Below are positions 51,241 to 59,569 of a stretch of DNA of 64,000 nucleotides, piece by piece. Position 1 is the stretch's first letter. The number at the start of each line of letters is the position of its first letter. This DNA is from Armatimonadota bacterium. GTDB lineage: Bacteria; Armatimonadota; Chthonomonadetes; Chthonomonadales; CAJBBX01. Position numbers and translations under genes: made by a program. Location of the stretch: the NCBI GenBank assembly GCA_026392115.1, contig JAPLCQ010000064.1:1-64000 (forward strand), written 5' to 3'. Under the pieces are notes generated by a model that was given only the letters and a program-made list of their open reading frames with translations, did no database searches and was not told the DNA's origin.

Positions 51241-53073
51241 TTGACACTAGATCGCCGATTGCGGAACTGGGCCGCCTCTGCCGCGTGCGTCGTCGCCATA
51301 CTGGCGGCCGCCGGCGTACCGGCATGGGCACAGGGACCGACGATCTCCAAGATCGACGTGGTGGGCAACAAGAACATGAGCCGCGAGGCCGTGGTGGCTG
51401 TTTCCGGCCTCAAGATCGGGGACGCGGTGAGCCAGAAGGCGCTGGACGAAGCCAAGCGGAAGCTGCTGCTCACCCAGCTCTACGGCGCCAACCGCGTGGA
51501 CGACCCCGAAGAGGCCGTCCGCATCCGCGCCGAGCTCACCGGCGACGCCGCCACCGTGATCATCGAGGTCGAAGAGAACGACCTCGTGAAGGGCATCAAC
51601 ATCAGCGGCACCGGGCCGGTGCCCGCGGCCACCATCCGTTCGCTCATGCAGACCAAAGAGGGCACCATCCTCAACATGGGCGTGCTGAAGCGCGACGCCG
51701 ACGCCATTCAGGCCTACTACAGCGACCGCAAGTACCAGGCCGTGGTGGGCGACGTCTCGCTGAAGGACGGCATCCTCGAGGTGCCCGTCATCGTGGCCAA
51801 GGTCGACAAGGTCCGCGTTACCGGCCTCAAGAAGACCATGCAGCACGTCGTGACCCGCGAGATGAAGATGAAGCCCGGCCAGTACTTCAACGCCGAGGAG
51901 TTCCGGAAGGACTACTTCCGCATCATCAGCCTGGACTTCTTCCAGGACGTCTCGCCCACGATCCAGACGCCCACGCCCGGCACCATCGACATCAACCTGA
52001 ACGTGGAGGAGAAGCGCACCGGCAACATCTCCATGTTCGTGGGCTACAACAGCCGCAACAGCCTGGTGGGTGGAGCCGAAGTCGCCGAGACCAACTTCCG
52101 CGGCAACGGCCAATCGGTGGGCCTCCGCTGGGATACCGGCGGCCTGGCCAACCGCAACAGCCTGGAGCTGAACTTCATGGAGCCGTGGATGGACAGCAAG
52201 CACACCTCGCTCTCCGTCTCCGGCTATGACAAGACCGTCTACCGCTTCGCCCGCGACCTGACGAGCACCACCGGCGGCGTGGTGGGCAGCAACTCGGACT
52301 ACTACGAGATTCATACCGGCGGCCAGGTGACCATGAGCCGTCCGCTGTCGGATACCTTCCGCGGCTCCGTGGGCCTCCGGTACGACAACGTCCGCGTCCC
52401 CAAGCTGGACATCTCAGCCGCCGACGCGGCGGCGCTGCAGAACGGCCCCGTTCTGGCGACCACGCTGCGCGCCACGCACAACACCCGCGACATCGACCAG
52501 GACCCCACGTCCGGCGGCTATGAGATCTACACGCTGGACATCGGCCGGGCCGATCTGAAGCCGGTCATCACGACCACGGGCGTCGGCACGGGTGTCAGCG
52601 GCGTGGTCAACTACCAGAAGCTGCAGTTCGACGCGCGGCGCTACCTGAGCCCCGGCGGTCCGCGCAAGAACGCCAAGCAGCGGAAGAGCACCATCGCCAT
52701 TCGGCTGGCCGGAGGCATGATCACCGGTACGTCGCCTTTCTTCGAGCAGTACTTCGTGGGCGGCGCCGAGACCCTCCGCGGCTACTACGAGGATCGGTTC
52801 TGGGGCAGGAACATGCTGCTCTCCTCGGTCGAGTACCGCGCCCCGCTGGCCAGCAGCCTCACCGGCGTGCTGTTCATGGACGCGGGCGACGCCTGGGGCG
52901 GCCGCTACAGCGGCGTGAAGTTCCAGGGCTTCGACCAGCACACGAAGTTCAGCCCCGCGGTCGGCATCGGCCTCGGGTTGCGCGTGGTGACGCCCATCGG
53001 GCCGATCCGTATAGACGAGGGCTTCGGACGGAATGGAGCCAGGACCCACTTCAGCATCGGGCACGTATTCTAG
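51241..53073 (+). CDS. bamA: Outer-membrane protein assembly factor BamA
   Basis: Central Omp85 insertase of the BAM complex. The 610-residue protein starts at TTG 51241 with AAGGAG 8 bases upstream and has a signal peptide (AACVVAILAAAGVPAWA). About three POTRA domains (ISKIDVVGNKNMSREAVV; LVKGINISGTGPVPAATI; VDKVRVTGLKKTMQHVV) are visible, fewer than the five of E. coli. The barrel begins near residue 260 and contains ETLRGYYEDRFWG in place of VRGF in loop 6. It ends in an aromatic residue (IGHVF), the outer-membrane signal. OmpH follows 28 bases later. Confidence 0.95.
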   Translation: MTLDRRLRNWAASAACVVAILAAAGVPAWAQGPTISKIDVVGNKNMSREAVVAVSGLKIGDAVSQKALDEAKRKLLLTQLYGANRVDDPEEAVRIRAELTGDAATVIIEVEENDLVKGINISGTGPVPAATIRSLMQTKEGTILNMGVLKRDADAIQAYYSDRKYQAVVGDVSLKDGILEVPVIVAKVDKVRVTGLKKTMQHVVTREMKMKPGQYFNAEEFRKDYFRIISLDFFQDVSPTIQTPTPGTIDINLNVEEKRTGNISMFVGYNSRNSLVGGAEVAETNFRGNGQSVGLRWDTGGLANRNSLELNFMEPWMDSKHTSLSVSGYDKTVYRFARDLTSTTGGVVGSNSDYYEIHTGGQVTMSRPLSDTFRGSVGLRYDNVRVPKLDISAADAAALQNGPVLATTLRATHNTRDIDQDPTSGGYEIYTLDIGRADLKPVITTTGVGTGVSGVVNYQKLQFDARRYLSPGGPRKNAKQRKSTIAIRLAGGMITGTSPFFEQYFVGGAETLRGYYEDRFWGRNMLLSSVEYRAPLASSLTGVLFMDAGDAWGGRYSGVKFQGFDQHTKFSPAVGIGLGLRVVTPIGPIRIDEGFGRNGARTHFSIGHVF

Positions 53074-53101
53074 GCCCGCACTGCGATCAGGAGCGTATTG
53101 A

Positions 53102-53761
53102 ATGGATAGATCTATCGTGTGGTGGCGCGCGCTGGTCCTTACCGCCGTCGCCACGTGCCTGGTCCTGGCCCTGAGCGCCTCGGGACAGGGCGGCAAGTCC
53201 GGGGCCGTGTTCGCCACGCTGGACATCCGCAAGGTGACCTCGGACAGCAAGAGCTGGCAGGCCGCCCAGACCGACTTCGCCGCCAAGCGCGGTCGCTACG
53301 ACGCCCGCATCTCCCGCCGGCGCTCCATGCCCTTCATGGCCGACGCCGAGCAGGAAGAGCTGGACAAGCTGACCGAGAAGGATCCGGCCCAGGCCACCGC
53401 GACCGAGAAGGCCCGCGTCGACGAACTGACCAAGAAGGGCCAGGCGCAGGTGCAGGACTTCCAGACGCGGCAGATGAAGCCCGAGAAGGACCTCTCCGAC
53501 GCCGACAAGGCGAAGCTGCAGCAGGACGCCGCCACGGCCAGCCAGTCGGAGCAGAAGGCCGCCGCCCTGGGCGACAAGCTGGCCAACGAGCTCCGCGAGG
53601 CCGATTCGCAGGCCACGGCGGACTTCACGAAGAAGATCCGCACCGCGACGCAGAAGGTGGCCGAGGGCAAGGGCATCAGCATCGTTTTCGATATGCAGGT
53701 GGCCTGGTATGCCGGCACCGACATCACCACGGCGGTCGTCAACGAGCTCAACAAGCAGTAG
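53102..53761 (+). CDS. OmpH/Skp-family periplasmic chaperone
   Basis: The 219-residue protein has a signal peptide (ALVLTAVATCLVLALSASGQ). Next comes the OmpH opening strand (VFATLDIRKVTSDSKSWQAAQ), a Lys/Ala/Gln-rich coiled coil (residues ~60-165), and the closing strand ISIVFDMQVAWYAGTDIT. Skp-type trimers hold unfolded outer-membrane proteins in their tentacles on the way to BamA. Position between bamA and lpxD is the classic one. Longer than E. coli Skp by about 60 residues in the coil. Confidence 0.9.
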   Translation: MDRSIVWWRALVLTAVATCLVLALSASGQGGKSGAVFATLDIRKVTSDSKSWQAAQTDFAAKRGRYDARISRRRSMPFMADAEQEELDKLTEKDPAQATATEKARVDELTKKGQAQVQDFQTRQMKPEKDLSDADKAKLQQDAATASQSEQKAAALGDKLANELREADSQATADFTKKIRTATQKVAEGKGISIVFDMQVAWYAGTDITTAVVNELNKQ

Positions 53762-54794
53762 TGCCCGCGGGGCGGTCGTGGCCTTCGCCGCGGCCGCCCT
53801 CGCGCTCTCCGGCTGTGCGCCGCGCCGGTCGCTTGGTCCGGCCCCGCAGCCCGTCAGCGTCCGCATGGACGCCGTTTGGCCGCGCCATCCCATCCTCGCC
53901 GGACGCCCGTCCGGCGCTCCTTCGCCGCGGGCCGCCGTGACGTACTCCGCATGGGCCGGGGCCCCCCGCCCGCCCACCCCCCTCGATCTGTCCGAGCCGG
54001 AGCCCGGCGCCTTCGCTGAACGCGCCCCCGCCGCCGCGGACGCCGGACGCCGCCGCGCCGACTTCGAGGCGCAGCTCCTTCGGCGGACCGCCCGCAGGCT
54101 TGCCGGCGACGAGCGCTCCCACCAGGCCGACCTGGCCGCCGAGATCGCCGCCGCCGCCGCCGCCATCCGCAAGAGGCGCTCCGAGGCGCTATCCGCCATC
54201 GACAACCGCTGGCGCGGCCGGCTGACCAATGTGAAGCTCCTGGTGCTGAGCCGCACGCAACAGCTCACCGGCCTGGCGGGGGGGCCGCCGGACGAGGTCC
54301 GCGCCCGCCTCCGCGAGGCCCAGGAGCTGCAGACGGCCATGGAGGCCGCGTGGAGCCGCGAGCGCACCCAGGCCGCCGGCAGGTTCGCGCAGGGCGTCGC
54401 CGACGCGCGGGAGGCCGCCCAGACCGTCGAGGATCAGCGCCGGTCCCTCACCGTGGCCAGGCTCATGGCGGAGGATCAGCGCCGCCTGGCCCGCTTCGGT
54501 CGCGACGGCAGGCCCTCGCGCGAGGCCGCCGCCGCCGCATCCGCCGCCCCCGCCAGCTGGCCGGCGCCCATCCCCGGCCTGGCCATCCGCGGGCCCCGCG
54601 GACCCTCGGCGCCGATCCCTCCGGCGGTCGTGCCGGGGCCGCAGGAGGCCGTGGCGGGCTTCGCCATGCGCGACGCGGAGCGCTGGGTGCGGCGCATCGC
54701 CCGCGAGAGCGGATGGCGTCTGGAGCCCCCCGGGCCAGGCGTGCGCGACGCCACGGACGAGGCCCTGAAGAAGCTGCATACGGTCTGGAGGTAG
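53709..54794 (+). CDS. Putative coiled-coil lipoprotein, unknown function
   Basis: The protein is about 361 residues from ATG 53709, which overlaps ompH by 53 bases. This start supplies a basic n-region before AVVAFAAAALALSGC (lipobox LSGC). A GTG at 53778 would give a 338-residue form with little n-region. The mature part is Pro/Arg-rich, then a long Ala/Arg/Glu helical coil (about residues 110-260), then a Pro-rich linker and a small C-terminal helix. I do not recognise the family. The location suggests an envelope role, perhaps with OmpH or peptidoglycan. Confidence 0.65.
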   Translation: MPAPTSPRRSSTSSTSSSARGAVVAFAAAALALSGCAPRRSLGPAPQPVSVRMDAVWPRHPILAGRPSGAPSPRAAVTYSAWAGAPRPPTPLDLSEPEPGAFAERAPAAADAGRRRADFEAQLLRRTARRLAGDERSHQADLAAEIAAAAAAIRKRRSEALSAIDNRWRGRLTNVKLLVLSRTQQLTGLAGGPPDEVRARLREAQELQTAMEAAWSRERTQAAGRFAQGVADAREAAQTVEDQRRSLTVARLMAEDQRRLARFGRDGRPSREAAAAASAAPASWPAPIPGLAIRGPRGPSAPIPPAVVPGPQEAVAGFAMRDAERWVRRIARESGWRLEPPGPGVRDATDEALKKLHTVWR

Positions 54795-54876
54795 AATGGC
54801 GGGGGTCCGAGCCCTTCCTGCGCCGGCAGGTCGCGGTGCGCGGGCTCCTGAACCAAGGGAGGCATATCCGCCAGCC

Positions 54877-55998
54877 ATGCTCAACGACGGCGCCTACAGA
54901 GGACTAGCCACCTCGGCCGCGCAGGATGGCCTCTCGCTGGAATCATTGGCCCGGTACGTCGAGGGCCGGGTGGTGGGCGATGCCTCCGCCATCGTACGGG
55001 GGATCGCCGGGGTCGACGACGCCGAACCTGGCGACATCGTCTTTGCCGAGAACGCCCGCTATCTGGCGCTGGCTGCCGCCACCCGTGCGGCGGCGATCGT
55101 CACATACTCCGACGCCGAGGAGACCGCGACGCCGCAGATTCGCGTCGCCAACCCCAGGTTGGCCTTCACGCAGGTTCTCGAGTTGTTCACGCCCAGGCTC
55201 AACGCGCCCGTGGGCGTCCATCCCACGGCCGTGCTGGGCGAGGATGCCAGCCTGGCCGACGGCGTCTCCGTCGGGGCGGGGGTCGTGCTGGGCGACCGCG
55301 TCGCGCTGGGCGCGAACACCGTGGTGTTGGCAGGCGCCGTGGTTGGGGACGACGCCGTCGTGGGGCGCGACTGCGTGATCCACGCGAACGTCACGGTCCA
55401 GTATGGATGCCGCCTGGGCGACCGGGTCGTCATCCACAGCGGGACCGTGGTGGGGAGCGACGGGTTCGGGTACCTGCCCATCGGCGACCGTGTGCACAAG
55501 GTGCCCCAGATCGGCATCGTGGTGATCGAGGACGATGTCGAGATCGGCTGCTGCACCACGGTCGACCGGGCCAAGACCGGCGCCACCGTCATCGGCGCGC
55601 GCACGAAGATCGACAACCTGGTTCAGATCGCCCACAACTGCAAGATCGGGCCGGATTGCATCATCGTGGCGCAGGTGGGCATCGCCGGCAGCACGGTGCT
55701 GGGCCGCGGCGTGCGGATGGCCGGGCAGTCCGGCGCCCGCGACAACGTGACGCTGGGCGACGGCGCCACCGTGCTCGGGCGCGGCGGCGTGACGAACAAC
55801 GTGGCGGCCGGCGAGATCGTCGGCGGCTACCCGGCGCGTCCGCAGAGGATACGGTCCCGGTGCGACGCCGCCATCCTGAAGCTGCCGGAATCGCTGCAGC
55901 GTATCCGGCGCCTGGAGAATGAGCTGGAGGCCATGAGCCGGCGCACGGCGGAGCTTGAAGCGCTGGTGCAGGGCCTCAGCCAGGGGCGGACCGAGTAG
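54877..55998 (+). CDS. lpxD: UDP-3-O-(3-hydroxyacyl)glucosamine N-acyltransferase
   Basis: Adds the amide-linked hydroxyacyl chain in lipid A synthesis, third step. The 373-residue protein has an N-terminal uridine-binding region, a left-handed beta-helix of hexapeptide repeats, and catalytic His253 in NLVQIAHNCKIGPD. The GFGYLPIGDRVHKVPQIG segment is diagnostic. It ends in a C-terminal helix extension. ATG 54877 fits the family N-terminus, though the AGGGAGG upstream lies 14 bases away, so the start is only probable. Confidence 0.95.
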   Translation: MLNDGAYRGLATSAAQDGLSLESLARYVEGRVVGDASAIVRGIAGVDDAEPGDIVFAENARYLALAAATRAAAIVTYSDAEETATPQIRVANPRLAFTQVLELFTPRLNAPVGVHPTAVLGEDASLADGVSVGAGVVLGDRVALGANTVVLAGAVVGDDAVVGRDCVIHANVTVQYGCRLGDRVVIHSGTVVGSDGFGYLPIGDRVHKVPQIGIVVIEDDVEIGCCTTVDRAKTGATVIGARTKIDNLVQIAHNCKIGPDCIIVAQVGIAGSTVLGRGVRMAGQSGARDNVTLGDGATVLGRGGVTNNVAAGEIVGGYPARPQRIRSRCDAAILKLPESLQRIRRLENELEAMSRRTAELEALVQGLSQGRTE

Positions 55999-56062
55999 AT
56001 CCGCGCCTCCGGCGCTGCCGAGAGGGCACGGGCGAAGCGCCCGTGAGAACGGGGAGTCAGCC

Positions 56063-56875
56063 GTGTTGACGCAGAAGACGATCGCGGCGCAGGCCCGCGC
56101 GGAGGGCGTGGGCATCCACTCCGGCAGCCGGTCGCACGTCCGGCTCTGCCCGGCCGGGGCCGGAACCGGCATCCGGTTCCGTGTGTCGGGTGTCGACATA
56201 CCCGCCGACCTGGACCACGTTGTCGATACGCGCCGCTGCACCAGCCTCGGGACAGGCGCCGCGCGGCTGGACACTCCCGAGCACCTTCTCGCCGCCCTCT
56301 TCTGCCTACAGGTGGACAACCTGATCGTGGAGGTCGACGCGCCGGAGCTTCCCATCCTGGACGGCAGCGCATGGCCCTGGGTGGAGTTGGTTCGCGGCGC
56401 CGGCGTCGTCGATACGGGCGCGGACGCGCCGGTCCGGCGCCTCCAGCGTGAGGTGAGGCTGGAGCAGGGCGGCTCGATCTACGAGGCGCGGCCGGCCGAC
56501 GATCTCAGCATCGCGTGCGAAGTTCGCTACGACCACCCGCTGCTGGGCGTCCAGAGCGGCTCGTGGCGCCGGGAGGCCTTCGCGGACGCGCTGGCCCCTG
56601 CCCGTACGTACGGACTCATCGAGGAAGTCGAGGCGTTGCTGGCCCGGGGGCTTGCCCTGGGCGGTTCGCTGGACAACGCCCTCGTCATCTATCAAGACCA
56701 CTACTCGTCGGAACTCAGGATGCCGCAGGAGCCCTTGTGCCACAAGGCGCTGGACCTGGTCGGCGACCTGTCCCTCGTCGGCGGGAGGCTTACGGCCGCG
56801 ATCACGGCCGTGCGGCCCGGCCATGCCGGCAACGTCGCGTTTGGCCGCCTGCTCGCGCAGGCGCTGGAGCCCTGA
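56063..56875 (+). CDS. lpxC: UDP-3-O-acyl-N-acetylglucosamine deacetylase
   Basis: Zinc deacetylase, the committed lipid A step. The 270-residue protein carries GVGIHSGSRSHVRLCPA, zinc ligand His74 in RLDTPEHLLAALF, His227 and Asp231 in CHKALDLVGDLSLVGG, and catalytic His254 in RPGHAGNVAFG. It starts at GTG 56063 with GGGGAG 6 bases upstream. It is about 35 residues shorter than E. coli LpxC and is not fused to FabZ. Gene order lpxD-lpxC-fabZ-lpxA is conserved here. Confidence 0.95.
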   Translation: MLTQKTIAAQARAEGVGIHSGSRSHVRLCPAGAGTGIRFRVSGVDIPADLDHVVDTRRCTSLGTGAARLDTPEHLLAALFCLQVDNLIVEVDAPELPILDGSAWPWVELVRGAGVVDTGADAPVRRLQREVRLEQGGSIYEARPADDLSIACEVRYDHPLLGVQSGSWRREAFADALAPARTYGLIEEVEALLARGLALGGSLDNALVIYQDHYSSELRMPQEPLCHKALDLVGDLSLVGGRLTAAITAVRPGHAGNVAFGRLLAQALEP

Positions 56876-56919
56876 CACAGGGCCGCCGGAGCGGACGGCC
56901 CAATCCCATGGAGGAAACC

Positions 56920-57378
56920 ATGCTTGACATTGAAGCCATACGAGCCGCACTGCCGCACCGCTATCCCATGCTCCTCGTCGACCGCATCCTCGAGCTTGAG
57001 ACCGGTAAGCGGGCCGTGGGCCTGAAGAACGTCAGCATCAACGAGGACTTCTTCAACGGCCACTTCCCCGGCTGCGCGGTGATGCCGGGCGTGCTGATCC
57101 TTGAGGCCATGGCCCAGGTGGGCGGCGTCCTTATGCTCTCGCAACCCGAGCTGAACCACAAGCTGCCCGTCATCGGCGCGGTGGAGAACGTCCGTTTCCG
57201 CAAGCCGGTGGTGCCCGGCGACACGCTCATCACCGAGGTGGAAGTGCTCCGCTTCCGCAAGACGTTCGGCCGCGTGCAGCTCACCGGCAGGGTCAACGGC
57301 GAGGAGGTCGCGTCGGCCGTCATGACGTTCGGCCTGGTCGATCGGACCGCCCTGATTTCGACCGCCGCGGAGGCGTAG
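56920..57378 (+). CDS. fabZ: 3-hydroxyacyl-ACP dehydratase FabZ
   Basis: Dehydrates 3-hydroxyacyl-ACP in fatty-acid synthesis and competes with LpxA for substrate. The 152-residue hotdog-fold protein has ALPHRYPMLLVDRI, catalytic His48 in NGHFPGCAVMPGVL and Glu62 in LILEAMAQ. ATG 56920 has GAGG 5 bases upstream; an ATG at 56908 would add four residues. It is separated from lpxA by 4 bases. Confidence 0.96.
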   Translation: MLDIEAIRAALPHRYPMLLVDRILELETGKRAVGLKNVSINEDFFNGHFPGCAVMPGVLILEAMAQVGGVLMLSQPELNHKLPVIGAVENVRFRKPVVPGDTLITEVEVLRFRKTFGRVQLTGRVNGEEVASAVMTFGLVDRTALISTAAEA

Positions 57379-57382
57379 TTTC

Positions 57383-58180
57383 ATGGCGCAGAGCATTCAC
57401 TCGACGGCCGTCGTCCATCCGGGAGCCTACCTGGCGGACAACGTGACCGTCGGCCCCTACTGCGTAATCGACAACGAGGTTCAGATCGGCGAAGGCACGA
57501 CGCTGGAGAGCCATGTCACGGTCATGCCGTGTACGCACATCGGCAAGCACTGCAGCGTCTGGCCCGGCGCCGTGCTGGGCGGGGCTCCGCAGGACCACAA
57601 GGACAAGGGGCATCGCAGCTTCCTCGTGCTCGGGGACCACAACATCGTGCGGGAGTGCGTCACGCTCCACCGCGCCGTGGGCGACGGCAACTACACGCGC
57701 ATCGGCAACGACAACATGTTCATGGCCTATGCGCACGTGGGCCACAACTGCGAGATTGGCAACGGCAACACCCTCTCCAGCTACGTGGGCCTCTCCGGCC
57801 ATGTGCTGGTGGAGGACAACACCGTCTTCGGCGGCATGACGGGCGTACACCAGTTCTGCCGCATCGGCAAGCTGGCCATGCTCGGCGGGCTGAGCAAGGT
57901 GAACCAGGACGTCCCGCCGTTCATGCTCTCCGACGGCGTGCCGGCGCGCGTGATCGACCTCAACAAGATTGGCATGCGCCGCGCGGGCGTCCCGCCGGAC
58001 GTCCGAACCACCCTCCGGATGGCCTATAAGCTCATCTATCGCTCGGACCTGAACCTCTCCCAGGCCATCGCCCGGATCGAGGAGGAGCTGGAGAAGAGCG
58101 AGGAGCTGGACCATCTGATCGCCTTCATGCGCGGCACACAGGCCGGGTTTGCGGGCAGGGGCGGCCAGCGCCGCTCCTGA
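57383..58180 (+). CDS. lpxA: UDP-N-acetylglucosamine acyltransferase
   Basis: First lipid A enzyme, transferring a hydroxyacyl chain to UDP-GlcNAc. The 265-residue beta-helix protein has hexapeptide repeats, the conserved GGAPQDHKDKG loop, catalytic His121 in AYAHVGHNCEIG, and a C-terminal helical domain ending in SEELDHLIAFMRG. Length is normal. It sits 4 bases after fabZ and 5 before lpxB. Confidence 0.97.
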   Translation: MAQSIHSTAVVHPGAYLADNVTVGPYCVIDNEVQIGEGTTLESHVTVMPCTHIGKHCSVWPGAVLGGAPQDHKDKGHRSFLVLGDHNIVRECVTLHRAVGDGNYTRIGNDNMFMAYAHVGHNCEIGNGNTLSSYVGLSGHVLVEDNTVFGGMTGVHQFCRIGKLAMLGGLSKVNQDVPPFMLSDGVPARVIDLNKIGMRRAGVPPDVRTTLRMAYKLIYRSDLNLSQAIARIEEELEKSEELDHLIAFMRGTQAGFAGRGGQRRS

Positions 58181-58185
58181 GCAAG

Positions 58186-59544
58186 ATGCGCGTCGAAACC
58201 GCGGGGGCGCCCACCGGGAGCGTGGTCATCGTGGCCGGAGAGCCGTCCGGCGACGCGGTGGCCGCGGAGCTTGTGCGCGCCTTGCGGCGTCGGCGGCCGG
58301 AGCTGACGTTCTGGGGCATCGGCGGGCCGAAGATGGCCGAGGCGGGCGTGGAGCTCCTGTTCAACTGCAAGGAGTGGGCTTCCATCGGCGTCGTGGATGC
58401 CCTGCGCCTTGTGCCGCGGCTCGCGTGGCAGGTGATGCCGGCGCTGGTGGGCGAGATTCGCCGCCGCCGCCCCTCCGTGGTGGTGCCCATCGACTTCGGC
58501 GCCTTCAACATGGGCTTGGCGCGGAGGCTGGCGGGCTGGGGTCCGCCCGTGGTCTATTACTTCCCGCCCGGGTCCTGGCGGAAGACGGGAACGGTCCCGG
58601 CGGAGATAGGCCGGCTCTGCAAGGCCGTCATCACCCCCTTCCCGTGGTCCGAGGAGCGCCTCCGGACCGCGGGGGCCAACGCGCACTTCGTGGGCCACCC
58701 GCTGGTCGATCTGGCCCGGCCCGCTCGGAGCCGCACGCAGTTCGCCCGCGACCACGGCATGGAGGTCGACCACCCGGTGGTGGGCCTGCTGCCCGGTAGC
58801 CGCGGCTTCGAGATCCGCTACAACCTGCCCGCCATGCTGGCGGCCGCGTGGCTCATCTGCGACGAGATGTCGGAGGCGCGCTTCGTGATCGGGCTGGCCC
58901 CATCCGCCGACCCCGCCCGTGTCGAGGCCATGATCCGCCTGGCCAACGCCGAGCATGGCGGGCCCAGGCTTCCCCGGTTGCCCGCCGAAAGGTCGGGACC
59001 CAAGGCCGTGCGCGCTCCGCGGGCGGCTCTGGCGGCCGCCTCCGGGGGCTCGCTGCCCAACGATGTCATCACCGATGCCCGCTCCCTGGGCGAGCCGCGG
59101 TTCCGGGTCGCCGTCCCGAGCCCCGACGCCCTCCCGGTGGTGATCGCCCAGGGGAAGACCTACGACGTCATGGCCTCTTCCGACGCGCTGCTCGTCTGCT
59201 CGGGCACCGCCACGCTGGAGGCCGCCATCATGGGGACGCCCATGGCCGTCCTCTACAAGCTCTCGCCCATCATGGAGGTGGAGGGCCGGCTGCGCGGGCT
59301 GCACAAGCGCTTGAAGCACATCGCCATGCCCAACGTGGCGGCCGACAGGACCATCGTGCAGGAGTACCTGCAGGGGGCCGCCACTCCGGAGGCGCTGTCC
59401 CAGGAGATGCTGCGGCTTCTGAAGAGCGGCGAGGCGCGCTCCCGGATGCGCGCCGAACTGGCGCAGGTGCGCGACATGATGGGCGCTCCGGGCGCCTCGG
59501 ACAGGGCAGCGGGTATCGTATTGGAGTGCGCCGAGCCGGCCTGA
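58186..59544 (+). CDS. lpxB: Lipid-A-disaccharide synthase
   Basis: GT19 glycosyltransferase joining UDP-diacylglucosamine and lipid X. The 452-residue protein begins VVIVAGEPSGDAVAAELV and includes FWGIGGPKMAEAGVE, VVGLLPGSRGFEIRYN and CSGTATLEAAIMGTPMAVLYKL. Two oddities: the usual PQVWAW segment is YYFPPGSWRKTG, and an Ala/Pro/Arg-rich insertion of about 50 residues (around 250-300) precedes the second half. The core is intact, so activity is expected; some homologues in deep diderms are similarly divergent. Confidence 0.9.
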   Translation: MRVETAGAPTGSVVIVAGEPSGDAVAAELVRALRRRRPELTFWGIGGPKMAEAGVELLFNCKEWASIGVVDALRLVPRLAWQVMPALVGEIRRRRPSVVVPIDFGAFNMGLARRLAGWGPPVVYYFPPGSWRKTGTVPAEIGRLCKAVITPFPWSEERLRTAGANAHFVGHPLVDLARPARSRTQFARDHGMEVDHPVVGLLPGSRGFEIRYNLPAMLAAAWLICDEMSEARFVIGLAPSADPARVEAMIRLANAEHGGPRLPRLPAERSGPKAVRAPRAALAAASGGSLPNDVITDARSLGEPRFRVAVPSPDALPVVIAQGKTYDVMASSDALLVCSGTATLEAAIMGTPMAVLYKLSPIMEVEGRLRGLHKRLKHIAMPNVAADRTIVQEYLQGAATPEALSQEMLRLLKSGEARSRMRAELAQVRDMMGAPGASDRAAGIVLECAEPA

Positions 59545-59569
59545 CCGGCGGCGCAATGAACGGAGCAGC

